Assembly: GCA_964543905.1 (NCBI GenBank)
Contig: CAZIZO010000009.1
Location: forward strand, 71,560 to 135,559
Origin: GCA-016699835 sp964543905
GTDB taxonomy: Bacteria > Planctomycetota > Phycisphaerae > Phycisphaerales > UBA1924
DNA: 64,000 bases
Reading direction: 5' to 3'
The position numbers and the translations under genes are program-made. Shown here one piece after another: positions 52,104-61,157 of the stretch (position 1 is the first letter of the stretch; each line of letters opens with the position of its first letter). Below the pieces are notes generated by a model. That model saw only the letters and a program-made list of their open reading frames with translations. It did not search any database and was not told the origin of the DNA.

Positions 52104-52637
52104 ATGCGCGTGATCCTGATGGGACTTCGCGGGTGCGGAAAGACGACGGTGGGACGTGAACTCGCCCGGCGCTTCGGCGTGCCCTTCATCGACCTCGACG
52201 AGGTCACGCCACGGGTGCTCGGGTGCGCAACGGCGGGCGAGGCGCTGCGAAGCCTGGGCGAGAAAGCCTTCCGAGCCGGAGAGGCACAGGCGCTCCGCGA
52301 CGTGCTCGCCCGCGCTCCGGCGGCGTACATCTTGGCGCTCGGTGGCGGCACCCCCACCGCACCCGGCGCCGTGCACATGCTGCAAGGTGAGGCGTGCCGC
52401 CCACGATCCTGCCTTGTGTACCTGCACGCGCCGCCCGCGACGCTGCGGGATCGTCTCCAAGGCGAGAACCCGATCGATCGACCCAGCCTGACCGGGCGGC
52501 CCGCCTTGGACGAGATCGACGAAATCTATGCCGCACGCGACGGGCTCTACCGCTCCATCGCGAGCACGCTTGTGGAGGTCGGGGATCAATCCCCCGCGGA
52601 GGTCTGCGACGAACTTACATCGCGAGTCGGTGCATGA
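52104..52637 (+). CDS. aroK: Shikimate kinase
   Basis: 177 residues. It phosphorylates shikimate in aromatic amino-acid synthesis. Walker A GLRGCGKTT, substrate-binding FIDLDE, GGGTPTAPG loop and the lid/adenine segment (RDRLQGENPIDRPSL) are present. Starts 92 bp after efp; the last 23 bp overlap the convergent xylulokinase gene. Confidence 0.88.
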   Translation: MRVILMGLRGCGKTTVGRELARRFGVPFIDLDEVTPRVLGCATAGEALRSLGEKAFRAGEAQALRDVLARAPAAYILALGGGTPTAPGAVHMLQGEACRPRSCLVYLHAPPATLRDRLQGENPIDRPSLTGRPALDEIDEIYAARDGLYRSIASTLVEVGDQSPAEVCDELTSRVGA

Positions 52638-54159
52638 GGGACGCCGTCGCCCCATAGACGCTGTCGAAGGTCTCCCGCAGTCGGTGGTACGCTCCGACCG
52701 ACGCGGGGTCCGGCTCACGCGTCTCGCCCTCCCGAAGGGTGGCGCGGCAGGCCTCCCCCACACCCTTCCACAGGCCCATCCCGACTCCGGCGAGCAGCGC
52801 GGCACCAAAGGCGGACCCCTCGTTCGAGAGGAGCGTCGCGACGGGCGAGCCATAGACGTCGGCCTGGAGTTGGCGCCAGAAGGGCGATTGGTTCCCGCCG
52901 CCGCTCAGGCGGATGCGCGAAATCGGGACCTTCAGCGAACGCACGATGTCGAGAATCTGGGCCATGGTGAACGTGACGCCCTCGACGACGCTCCGGACGA
53001 GGTGGGCGCGGGTATGGCGCGAGGTCAGACCGATCCACGCCCCGCGGGCGCGCGGGTCGGGGTGCGGGCAACGTTCGCCGGTCAAGTAGGGGAGAAAGAC
53101 GAGGCCTTCGCAGCCTGGAGGGACGGCAGCCGCCTCGTCCAGCAGCGTCCCGAAGGGCACCTGCGGGGCGAGGGCTTCGCGAGCCCATTCCAGACTGCCG
53201 CCGGCGCTCAGCGTGCACCCGGTGATGCTCCAATGCCCGGGCGCGTCGCTCGTGCCATCGGCGGCACAGAAGGCTTGCGTACGTCCGCAGGCCTGGGACG
53301 ACGCCAGGTCTGGGGCGTGGCGTGGTGCATGGGCGTAGATGACGCCGCTCGTTCCAAGCATCGCCATCGCGAGACCGGGTTCAACAACACCGGTCCCGAC
53401 GGCGCCGGTCTGGTTGTCGCCCGAGCCAATGACCACTGGAATCCCGGGACGCAAGGACATCTCGCGGGAGGCAAAGGTCGTGAGGTGTCCCACGATGGTC
53501 GCGGATTCCAGGACGCGAGGGAGGATCGCGGGGTCGAGGTCCAACGCTTCCAGTGCGCGGGGGCTCCACGCCCTCGACGCGGGATCAAGCAGGAGCGTAC
53601 CCGCGCCATCGCCCACGTCGGTCGCCAGTTCGCCCGTGAGTTGGAGGGCGATGTAGTCCTTGGGCATGCAGAACTTCGCCACGCGGACGAAAACCTCCGG
53701 CGCGTGCTCGCGGACCCACAGGAGTTTCGGGAGTGTGAGGCCCGGGAGCGCGGCGTTGCCCACGGCCTCAACGACCGCGCGCTGACCCCCGAAGGCCTGT
53801 TCGATCGTGCGGCACTGCGCCTCGGTGCGCTGGTCATTCCACAGCAGAGCGGGGTGCAAGGCCTCCACGCAGCGATCCCTGGCGCCGCGCAGGGCGGCGT
53901 CATCCAGGAGCACCAGGCCGTGCATCTGCCCGCTCAACCCGATCGCCCGGACCTCGCTTGACGATCCGGGCACTTGGGCGAGCACCGACGCGATCGCCGA
54001 ACGCGCCGACCCCCACCAGTCGGCGGCGCGTTGCTGCGACCAACCCGGGCGAGGCTGATCCAGCGGATGGTCCGCCCGCCCCACCGCGAGGACGACGCCC
54101 TGTGCATCAAGGAGGACCGCCTTGGAGGAAGAGGTGCCGATGTCGAGACCGAGGAGCAT
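52615..54159 (-). CDS. xylB: Xylulokinase
   Basis: 514 residues of the FGGY family. MLLGLDIGTSSSKAVL begins the first ATPase domain, GLSGQMHGLVLLD is the xylulose-binding segment characteristic of XylB, WNDQRTEAQC follows, and the C-terminal SGGGNQSPFWRQLQADV is the FGGY second signature. It phosphorylates D-xylulose to enter the pentose phosphate pathway. No xylose isomerase lies in the window. A palindrome at 54223-54233 could be an operator. Confidence 0.92.
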   Translation of the reverse strand: MLLGLDIGTSSSKAVLLDAQGVVLAVGRADHPLDQPRPGWSQQRAADWWGSARSAIASVLAQVPGSSSEVRAIGLSGQMHGLVLLDDAALRGARDRCVEALHPALLWNDQRTEAQCRTIEQAFGGQRAVVEAVGNAALPGLTLPKLLWVREHAPEVFVRVAKFCMPKDYIALQLTGELATDVGDGAGTLLLDPASRAWSPRALEALDLDPAILPRVLESATIVGHLTTFASREMSLRPGIPVVIGSGDNQTGAVGTGVVEPGLAMAMLGTSGVIYAHAPRHAPDLASSQACGRTQAFCAADGTSDAPGHWSITGCTLSAGGSLEWAREALAPQVPFGTLLDEAAAVPPGCEGLVFLPYLTGERCPHPDPRARGAWIGLTSRHTRAHLVRSVVEGVTFTMAQILDIVRSLKVPISRIRLSGGGNQSPFWRQLQADVYGSPVATLLSNEGSAFGAALLAGVGMGLWKGVGEACRATLREGETREPDPASVGAYHRLRETFDSVYGATASLMHRLAM

Positions 54160-54552
54160 GCCCCATCATTCGCTCGCCATCGATCACCCCGACGGGCGAC
54201 GCATGCGCTCGCCTGTGAACACGAACATTGTTCAAACAAAGAGCAATCGGTGGATTGCCTCGTACAGACCTTGTCGGGCCAGAACCGCCGAACTAGTGGC
54301 GTCCGGTACAAAAAGCAACAAGGCGGCACGACCTGGAGGGGGGGTAGGCCGTTGCCGCCCGTTGCACAGAGCAGCCGCGCGAGGGGGGTCGCTGCGGCGC
54401 TCCAGAAGGAGGCTCAAAAGATGTGGGCGAGATGAACGGTCCCGCCTACCACTAGTTTACCGCCCCCAAAGCAAGATCGCAAGTGGAAAAATGGGCGATC
54501 GCGAAAGGAAATCTCCCCATCCAAACCCCGGGCGCGGGAGGCGGAGCCCCGG
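54160..54552. other. Intergenic region upstream of xylB
   Basis: 393 bp between the xylB start and the ROK-kinase stop. It contains GAACATTGTTC (54223-54233), overlapping a second GTTC half-site on the minus strand, about 65 bp before xylB. No convincing coding frame or RNA gene. Confidence 0.45.
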
Positions 54553-55437
54553 CTACTCGGCGATCCCCGGCGACTCGGCGACCAACGCCGCCGCACCCCT
54601 CGCCGCATGGAAATCATCTCGACCCGCGATCAGACTCCAGCCCGGGCGGGCCAGCGAAGTCAGTTGATCGCACACGAGTGAGTGAATGTGGGCAACCCGT
54701 TCGCCCAGACGCACGCCCAGCCCCCCAAGCAGGCGAACGTGATCCGGGCGATAGACCGCATGGGCAATTCGCAGCGCCCGAGCCAACGCGCGGAGGGGCG
54801 GATCGTTTGGGTTGAGCCTCATTGCGAATCCACTGAGATCGTCGCCATAGCGGCGACGCAAGGCGGCGGCACCCAGGTACGCCTCCAGCGCTCCACGCCC
54901 TCCATCCGGGCCAATCGGCGTGTCGCCGCACTCCCCTTCGAGGGAGACATCCCACTGCCCCATGTGACCGGAACTCCGCCCGCTGACGCGAAGCAGATGC
55001 CCGTCGTCGAGCACCGCGGCCCCCACGCCCGTGCCGATCGAGATCGCGAGCAGGCGTCCCCTCAACCGCTCACTCTTCCACACGTCATAGGCCGCCGCGT
55101 GCGCGTCGGTCGAGACCCGCACACCGGCACGAAGCCCGAGGCTTTCCTCTACGAGATCGTCGAGCGGGATGCCGACGATGCCCGGAACATGTGCCGACTG
55201 CGCGACGCTCATGGTCACGTCATCCCACGCCCCCGGAGCGCAGAGCCCAACCGCACACCCATGGACATCCATCCCGGAGCACGCCGATCGGACCGCCTCG
55301 ATCAGCCGCCCACGCCCTGGGCGGTCGTAGGCCTCGCTTTTGCCGCTCGCGATCATCTTCTCCCCGGACATCAGCACGGCCTTGACGGAGGTCCCGCCGA
55401 TGTCGATGCCTAAAACGAGCCCGCTCGGAAGGGTCAA
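54553..55437 (-). CDS. ROK-family sugar kinase-like protein, atypical zinc site
   Basis: 294 residues. VLGIDIGGTSVKAVLM is the phosphate-binding start of ROK/hexokinase-fold kinases, and ISIGTGVGAAVLDDG is the second phosphate loop. GHMGQWDVSLEGECGD lies where ROK proteins carry the CxCGxxGC zinc site, but only one Cys remains. Likely phosphorylates a hexose. Start is TTG at 55437, overlapping the TGA of the upstream gene (TTGA); GGGGGC lies six bases upstream, so it is coupled. Confidence 0.78.
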   Translation of the reverse strand: MTLPSGLVLGIDIGGTSVKAVLMSGEKMIASGKSEAYDRPGRGRLIEAVRSACSGMDVHGCAVGLCAPGAWDDVTMSVAQSAHVPGIVGIPLDDLVEESLGLRAGVRVSTDAHAAAYDVWKSERLRGRLLAISIGTGVGAAVLDDGHLLRVSGRSSGHMGQWDVSLEGECGDTPIGPDGGRGALEAYLGAAALRRRYGDDLSGFAMRLNPNDPPLRALARALRIAHAVYRPDHVRLLGGLGVRLGERVAHIHSLVCDQLTSLARPGWSLIAGRDDFHAARGAAALVAESPGIAE

Positions 55438-56456
55438 TGGTGAGCCCCCAGCATGTGCTGCAGGACCGAGGGCCGCTCGGCCGATCGGGTCGTGGCGCTC
55501 AGGAGCGCGGCGTGCGCGATTGCGAGGACGCCACGTTGGTCTCGCCCGGCGCGGGCCGACAGAGCAGGGTCGAGGATCCTCACCACCGCGTCGGCCCACT
55601 CCACCACGCCCGCGGAAATCGCGCCCTCGTTCAGCCCCGAAGGAGTGGCCAGGCGGTCGTAGCGTCGCCCGCGCGCATCAAGCCACTCGATACCACGATC
55701 GTCGATGGTCAGCCGTGCCGACTCCCCCACAAACACAGCCTGGAGCGCCCACTCTCCGCATTGGTCGCTCACGAGCAAGGTGGCCGCCCGCCCGTCCGCA
55801 AATCGGAGGTTGAGGGTCATCGATCCACTCAACCCGGTGAGCGATTCGCCCGGGGCGTCGGTTGGCCTCGGCGCCCCGGGTCCCACGTACGCCGCATCGA
55901 CCGTTTCGGGATCGCCGAACGATGCGCGGAGCATGTCAATCCCCGCGAAGAGCAAGGCACCAAGCGTGGCCTGATCACGATGTGAAACCACCTGGAACGC
56001 ACCCGCACGAACGCCACCGAACGTCGCGAGCGGCTCATGCGCCTCCCGAAGCGCACGCGCGTCTCGACCGGCCGGAATGAGCACGGGCGTCGTCGGACGG
56101 ATCGAGGCACCCTCCGACCAGGCCGAGGAGGCGTACGTGAGCAGATTGCCGGGGATCGGATCGGACGCCACGACCTTCACGCCGCGATCGAACGCTTCGC
56201 CGACGGCCGCCGCGTCCCCCTCACCTCGTCCGAAGTCGCCGGCGCGCGCGATCCACAGGCACTCGCACGCCCCCGACGCCAGGGCTGCCCGCAGGTCATC
56301 CGCCGTCGGACACCCCAACGCGCTCGACACCGCGCCCGACTGCGGCGGGTTGGGGCTCCCCGCACCCACGATCTCCAGCCCTGCCGCCCGCGCCACGGCG
56401 CGGACAAAGCCCACCTGCGAAGGCTCGAGCCACACGATCGTCCGGCGTCCTGCCAT
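55434..56456 (-). CDS. Gfo/Idh/MocA-like protein, divergent
   Basis: 340 residues. It lacks a clear GxGxxG near the N-terminus (RRTIVWLEPSQVGFVRAVAR), but the C-terminal half (TLNLRFADGRAATLLVSDQCG, DDRGIEWLDARG, and a final helix with DQRGVLAIAHAALLSA) resembles the Gfo/Idh/MocA C-terminal domain of sugar oxidoreductases. NAD binding is doubtful. The stop overlaps the TTG start of the ROK kinase, so they are co-translated and probably act on the same sugar. Confidence 0.5.
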   Translation of the reverse strand: MAGRRTIVWLEPSQVGFVRAVARAAGLEIVGAGSPNPPQSGAVSSALGCPTADDLRAALASGACECLWIARAGDFGRGEGDAAAVGEAFDRGVKVVASDPIPGNLLTYASSAWSEGASIRPTTPVLIPAGRDARALREAHEPLATFGGVRAGAFQVVSHRDQATLGALLFAGIDMLRASFGDPETVDAAYVGPGAPRPTDAPGESLTGLSGSMTLNLRFADGRAATLLVSDQCGEWALQAVFVGESARLTIDDRGIEWLDARGRRYDRLATPSGLNEGAISAGVVEWADAVVRILDPALSARAGRDQRGVLAIAHAALLSATTRSAERPSVLQHMLGAHH

Positions 56457-56543
56457 GCGCCATCGTACGGTGGAACCGACTCACGCGATGGACGACCGCC
56501 TTGGACGCAAGGGCCACGGCGCCCGCCCCTACGCTCGTGGCGT

Positions 56544-57305
56544 ATGTCCCTTCGCCCACCCATCGACCGCCGATTCGATGCCGTCATTAGCGACATCGAC
56601 GGCTGCCTCGGCCCCGAATCCCACGCGCCGGTGGATGCGCACGCGCTCGCCAGGTTGGCGGAGTACAACCACGCGGCGCACGAACGAGCCGATCGCCCGG
56701 TGGTGACGCTGTGCTCGGGTCGCCCCCAGCCCTATGCCGAGGCGATCTGTCGGGTGATCGCGAACACGACGCTGCCGTGCGTGTGCGAGATGGGCGTGTG
56801 GCTCTATGACCCCAAGGCGAATCGGTACCTGCGTGACGAGCGGATCACCACGGAGCAACTGGACGGCGTGCGCGCCTGCCAGCGATGGGTGGAGGGCGAC
56901 CTTGGGCCCAGAGGCGTCGTGATCCAGCCGGGCAAGACGGCCTCGATCTCGCTGTGGCACCCGGACACGCCGTACCTGAAATCACTGATGCCGATGCTGC
57001 GCGAGCGGATCACGCGCGAGGGCTGGCCGCTGCGCGTCTCCGACACCGTCGCGTGGATCAACCTCGACCTCGCGCACGTGAGCAAGGCGACGGGGATCGG
57101 CCGGCTGATGAAGATCACGGGGCTCGATCGCGCCCGCACGGCCGGCATCGGCGACACGCTGGGCGACCTGGCGATCCGCGAGAACGTGTCGTTCTTCGCG
57201 TGCCCCAGCAACGCGGTGGCGGAGTTGAAAAAGGTGGCGGATTATGTTTCGCCCCACGAGGAGATCGACGGCGTGCTCGACATCCTCGATCGCCTCCGTG
57301 CGTGA
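56544..57305 (+). CDS. HAD-superfamily phosphatase (Cof/SPP-like)
   Basis: 253 residues. Motif I VISDIDGCLG (nucleophile and acid Asp), motif II TLCSGRP, and motif IV GIGDTLGDLAI are present; the cap insertion is of the IIB type, as in sucrose-phosphate or phosphoglycolate phosphatases. A sugar-phosphate substrate is inferred from family and from the neighbouring sugar genes. Start at 56544, 88 bp from the divergent oxidoreductase-like gene. Confidence 0.82.
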   Translation: MSLRPPIDRRFDAVISDIDGCLGPESHAPVDAHALARLAEYNHAAHERADRPVVTLCSGRPQPYAEAICRVIANTTLPCVCEMGVWLYDPKANRYLRDERITTEQLDGVRACQRWVEGDLGPRGVVIQPGKTASISLWHPDTPYLKSLMPMLRERITREGWPLRVSDTVAWINLDLAHVSKATGIGRLMKITGLDRARTAGIGDTLGDLAIRENVSFFACPSNAVAELKKVADYVSPHEEIDGVLDILDRLRA

Positions 57306-57400
57306 GGCCCGAGCACGGCGTGCCCCGGTGCCGTCCGGACTCCCGACTTCTTCGCCGCTCCCTTGGCAACTCGCCGCGTGGCGCTTTAGCATTCCTCGTG

Positions 57401-57709
57401 CATCCCGACGACGAAGTCTGCCTCTGCTTCCACGTCTCCCTCCGCAAGATCCGGGGCTTTCTCGCGCGGGAGAATCCTCCGGTGGCTTCGCTCATTTCTG
57501 AATGTTTGTCGGCGGGGACAGGGTGCCAGTGGTGCGTGCCCTTCCTGAAGCACCTGCACGCGCAGCACGCACGGGGTGAGGAGCCGGATTTGAAAGTCTC
57601 GCCCGAACAGTACACCAAGGCGCGCCTGAACTTCCATCAGACGAAGGAGCGCGATCCGGAGGTGGTGAAGGAGGTGGAGGAAGGAAATCAGGGAACGAGC
57701 GCTGCTTGA
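57401..57709 (+). CDS. BFD-like [2Fe-2S]-binding protein
   Basis: 102 residues. EVCLCFHVSLRKIRGF with C8 and C10, and GTGCQWC with C43 and C46, give the C-x-C...C-x2-C pattern of the BFD-like [2Fe-2S] domain (bacterioferritin-associated ferredoxin, NirB/nitrogenase-related). The rest is a charged helical tail. A GTG at 57401 is the best start because no ATG precedes the domain; the ribosome site is weak. Role likely iron/electron transfer, partner unknown. Confidence 0.72.
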   Translation, partial: HPDDEVCLCFHVSLRKIRGFLARENPPVASLISECLSAGTGCQWCVPFLKHLHAQHARGEEPDLKVSPEQYTKARLNFHQTKERDPEVVKEVEEGNQGTSAA

Positions 57710-57732
57710 TCATGGAGGAGTTGGACGTGGTG

Positions 57733-57753
57733 GGGCGGGTAGGACGCCCGCCC
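57733..57753. terminator. Hairpin between convergent genes
   Basis: Stem GGGCGGG / CCCGCCC with a 7-nt loop between convergent stops at 57709 and 57787. No T-run; a bidirectional terminator by position. Confidence 0.4.
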
Positions 57754-57786
57754 AACGAGGGTGTGTAGGTGTCGAGCGTCGGCGGA

Positions 57787-59673
57787 TCACATCCGATCGA
57801 CCGTCGGGATGCCCAGCGTGTGGAGTGCGTCTTCGAGGACGCGCCGGGTCAGGTCACACAGGCGAAGGCGCTGGCGGACGCTCTGGTCGGTGGGTGCCGC
57901 CACGACAGGGCACTGGTCGTAGAACCCGCTGAACGAGACGGCCAGGTCGTAGATGTAGTTGCACAGGCGGTGCGGCTCGATGGCGTCGGCGGTGCTCGCG
58001 AGCGCCGAGGGATAGCGCAGCAGCGCGAGCGCCAGCGTCTTCTCCGCGGGCTCGATCACGGCGATCGGCTCCTGCTCCCAGCCCGCGCCCTTCCCACGCT
58101 CGTCCGCCTTGCGAAAAATATTCTTGATGCGGGCGTAGGCATACTGCAGATACGCCCCCGTGTCGCCCTCGAAGGCGAGCATGCGATCGAACGAGAACAT
58201 GTAGTCCTTCACGCGATCGGTGCGAAGATCGGCGTACTTCATCGCCGCCACACCGATGATCTCGGCGGCGGCGCGCACGTCGGCCTCGGGCAAGTCGGGG
58301 CTGCGGGCCTTGACCTCGCGTGCCGCACGCTGCACCGCCTCATCGATCAGCGCCTGGAGGTTCACGCTCTCGCCGCTGCGGGTCTTGAAGGGGCGGCCGT
58401 CCTCGCCCAAGACCGCCCCGAACGCCGCGTGCTGCAACACCGCGGGCTTGTTGGTGATCGGGTTGATGGAATAGCCCGCGAGGAACGAGGCCGCGAAGAA
58501 CTGGCGCAGATGCAACGCCTGTCGTGCATCGATCGCGTAGACGCACCGATCGGCGTGGAACTTCTGGACGCGCCGACGCACGGCACAGACGTCCGTCGTG
58601 GCGTAGAGAAACCCGCCGTCGGTCTTGCGGATGAGACAAGGCTCCTTGATCGGCTCCCACGCGGGCTTGCCGTCGATCGTGGGCGGATTGTCCAGACGGA
58701 TGATGAGCGCGCCCTGATCCTCCACCGCGATGCCGCGGGATTCGAGGTCGGCGACCATCGGCGCCAGTTCCTCAGCATAACTCGACTCGCCCGCGCTGTG
58801 CTCGTCGGTGCAGTTGACGTTCAGCCTCTTCGCCACCGAGAGGCAGACGCTCATCGTGATGTCCGCGATGCGCTTCCAGACGGCGAAGGTCTTGGGCTCC
58901 TTGGCTTGCAGTTTGAGGAGCACATCGCGCGCCTGCGTGAAGACCTCGGTCGCGCCGTTCACCTGTTCCTCGCACTCGGCGAGCGCCTTGGGACCGAGCC
59001 CGAAGCGCTTGCAGGCGGCAAGCCCGTCCATGTCACGCTGGCATTCGGCCTGGGCGGCCTTGTAGTTCGCGTCCAGATCGTCGAGCGTGAGGTTGTTCAG
59101 GTCGATCTTGCCCTGCTCGCTCAGGCGCATGAGGCGGGCCGTCACCATGGCAATGGGCAAACCCCAATCGCCCACATGGTTCTGGCGGATGACCTTGTGC
59201 CCCTGGCGCTCAAAGACACGGGCGAGCGCATCGCCGATAAAGGGCGAGCGCAGGTGCCCCACGTGCATCTGCTTGGCCAGGTTGACGCCGAAGAGATCGA
59301 CGACGATGGTCTGCGCCGGGCTCGCGGGCTCGATGCCCAGGGCGGGCGTGTCCATGCCCGTGAGCAGGTTCGCGAGCGCGTCGCCCTTGAGGCGGATGTT
59401 GATGAACCCGGGGCCGGCGATCGATGCCTCGGTGAGTTGGTCCGCGAGGTCGGCGAGGTCGCACGCCGACACGATCGCCTTCGCCACGTCCCGCGGCGGC
59501 TTGCCCACGCGCTTCGAGAGCGACATCGCCACGTTGGACTGGAAATCCCCGAACTGCGTCTGCTTCGCGGCGGAGATGAGCGGGTCCACGTCCGCGCCGA
59601 CCTCGGGAAACGCGGCGGCGATGGCCGATCGGAAGCGATCGGCGAGGATGGCAATGGGGTCGATCTTGGGCAT
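57787..59673 (-). CDS. argS: Arginyl-tRNA synthetase
   Basis: 628 residues. N-terminal Add-1 domain (PLISAAKQTQFGDFQSNVAM), class I HIGH motif as MHVGHLRSPFIGD, GDWGLPIAMVTARL, LGEDGRPFKTRSGE in place of KMSKS (as in most ArgS), and a C-terminal DALR anticodon domain. It charges tRNA-Arg. ATG at 59673 fits the family start. A BtuF-like gene lies 28 bp upstream on the same strand. Confidence 0.95.
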   Translation of the reverse strand: MPKIDPIAILADRFRSAIAAAFPEVGADVDPLISAAKQTQFGDFQSNVAMSLSKRVGKPPRDVAKAIVSACDLADLADQLTEASIAGPGFINIRLKGDALANLLTGMDTPALGIEPASPAQTIVVDLFGVNLAKQMHVGHLRSPFIGDALARVFERQGHKVIRQNHVGDWGLPIAMVTARLMRLSEQGKIDLNNLTLDDLDANYKAAQAECQRDMDGLAACKRFGLGPKALAECEEQVNGATEVFTQARDVLLKLQAKEPKTFAVWKRIADITMSVCLSVAKRLNVNCTDEHSAGESSYAEELAPMVADLESRGIAVEDQGALIIRLDNPPTIDGKPAWEPIKEPCLIRKTDGGFLYATTDVCAVRRRVQKFHADRCVYAIDARQALHLRQFFAASFLAGYSINPITNKPAVLQHAAFGAVLGEDGRPFKTRSGESVNLQALIDEAVQRAAREVKARSPDLPEADVRAAAEIIGVAAMKYADLRTDRVKDYMFSFDRMLAFEGDTGAYLQYAYARIKNIFRKADERGKGAGWEQEPIAVIEPAEKTLALALLRYPSALASTADAIEPHRLCNYIYDLAVSFSGFYDQCPVVAAPTDQSVRQRLRLCDLTRRVLEDALHTLGIPTVDRM

Positions 59674-59701
59674 GAGCGGGGATCGTATTCACACCCCGCC
59701 C

Positions 59702-60634
59702 CTACTTCGCCCACGACGCCAACGTCTCCGCCAACTCATCGGCAAATCGGATCATCCCCGTGCTGGGCGTGTGCGCGAGTGGATCGTCGATGAGCGCGAC
59801 GTGGTTGGAACGGATCGCCGGGAGTTCAAGACCGGCGAGCGGGCCGAGGAGTTGGGTGCGGGTCATGACGTCCATGGCCGCGGTGAAGCGCGCCGCGGGC
59901 GGGGCGTCACGTTCGCGGGGGATGATGAGCACGATCACGTCGGGCGCGAGTCGGAGCGCGTCCTCCGGATCGAGCGCGATCGACGCGGCGCCCTCGGTGA
60001 GGGCGGGCGTCCCGCCGATCGCTTGCAAAATTTGGTGGTGCCACGAGCCTGGGCCGAGCGCGGCCGGCGGTGAAACGCTCCAGAGCAGGAGGACCTTGCC
60101 CGCGTGGGAGAGGTCGGGCGTGCGCTGGGCGAAGGCGCGATCGAACTCCGCCATGAGGTGTGCGGCCTTGCTCGCATCGAAGCCGGGGGCGTCGGCGAAA
60201 ACCGTCGCGAGCCTCTGCGTGTCCGCCCGCAGATCCGCCAGCGTCAGCGGGTCGTAGGTCGTGATGGTCCACGCATGCTCGCCGGCCAGTTGCGTCAGGC
60301 GTGCGGGCAAATCGCGCTGGCCCCACTGGATGACGATGTGCGTGGGCTGGACGCGGAGGAGGTTCTCAAAGTCAAGTCCGAGTTGATCGCCACACGAAGG
60401 GAGCGAGGGGTCGAGAACCATGTCATACGCGTGGCGGCCCACGATGCTGGGTTCGAGGCCCAGGTCCCGCAGCGTGACGGCGGCGGCCGGAGAGAGGGCG
60501 ACGATGCGGGTGGTCGCGGGCCGTGGCGCGACGGGTCGTTGCTCGCAGGCGGCAACGAACAGCAATCCAACGAGTGAACACCGAAGAACGCGGATCAAGG
60601 CGCGAGCAAGGGTGGAGTGGAGAGGGCCCGGCAT
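59702..60634 (-). CDS. BtuF-like ABC transporter substrate-binding lipoprotein
   Basis: 310 residues. Signal peptide with a lipobox (GLLFVAAC), then the TroA/BtuF fold: RIVALSPAAAVTLRDLG, IVGRHAYDM, LDFENLLRVQPTHIV. It would bind cobalamin or an iron-siderophore in the periplasm. No permease or ATPase adjoins; it is followed by argS. Start ATG 60634. Confidence 0.78.
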   Translation of the reverse strand: MPGPLHSTLARALIRVLRCSLVGLLFVAACEQRPVAPRPATTRIVALSPAAAVTLRDLGLEPSIVGRHAYDMVLDPSLPSCGDQLGLDFENLLRVQPTHIVIQWGQRDLPARLTQLAGEHAWTITTYDPLTLADLRADTQRLATVFADAPGFDASKAAHLMAEFDRAFAQRTPDLSHAGKVLLLWSVSPPAALGPGSWHHQILQAIGGTPALTEGAASIALDPEDALRLAPDVIVLIIPRERDAPPAARFTAAMDVMTRTQLLGPLAGLELPAIRSNHVALIDDPLAHTPSTGMIRFADELAETLASWAK

Positions 60635-60843
60635 CGTGCCGATCGTACACGGAGGTCGTCGTTGCCCAAACGTCCTCATCCCAAATCACCCACCACCTTC
60701 TCCACCCCCGGGAGGGGCTTCGCGACGGCGGCGCGCGTATTGTTCTCCCCCTGCGGATTCGCCAGTCCCATCTGGCCGCCGCACGCCCCGTGCCGGGCCG
60801 CACCGTCGGCCACTCGCGACGCCTCGAAGGACTTGAAGACGCC

Positions 60844-61110
60844 ATGCCGCACATCATCGCTGAGCCGTGCATCGGAACCAAAGACACCTCGTGCGTCGAG
60901 GTCTGCCCCGTCGATTGCATCCACCCCACGAAGAACGACCCCGACTTCGCCACCGCCACGCAGTTGTACATCGACCCCGACACCTGCATCGATTGCGGCC
61001 TCTGCGTGGACGAGTGCCCGGTCAAGGCGATCTTCCCGCAGGAAGACCTGCCGTCGGAATGGAACAAGTACGTCCAGTTGAACCTGGACTACTACAAAAA
61101 CAAGGGCTGA
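60844..61110 (+). CDS. fdxA: Seven-iron-type ferredoxin
   Basis: 88 residues. Cysteines at 9, 17, 21, 25 and 48, 51, 54, 58: the first group is C-x7-C-x3-C, the pattern for a [3Fe-4S] cluster; the second is CIDCGLC, a [4Fe-4S] cluster. MPHIIAEPCIGTKDTSC is a typical FdxA start. Electron carrier in the cytoplasm. An AAGGAC sequence precedes the ATG. Confidence 0.88.
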   Translation: MPHIIAEPCIGTKDTSCVEVCPVDCIHPTKNDPDFATATQLYIDPDTCIDCGLCVDECPVKAIFPQEDLPSEWNKYVQLNLDYYKNKG

Positions 61111-61157
61111 ACCCGAGTTCATCCGGTGACGGCACTCCGCCTCGGGTTGCCCGCCAC

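Noticed and set aside
54122..54667. Plus-strand open frame in the gap upstream of xylB
   Set aside because: Arg/Ser-rich, overlaps two genes, no ribosome site or domain.
57769..59793. Plus-strand open frame opposite argS
   Set aside because: Shadow of argS, which has every family motif.
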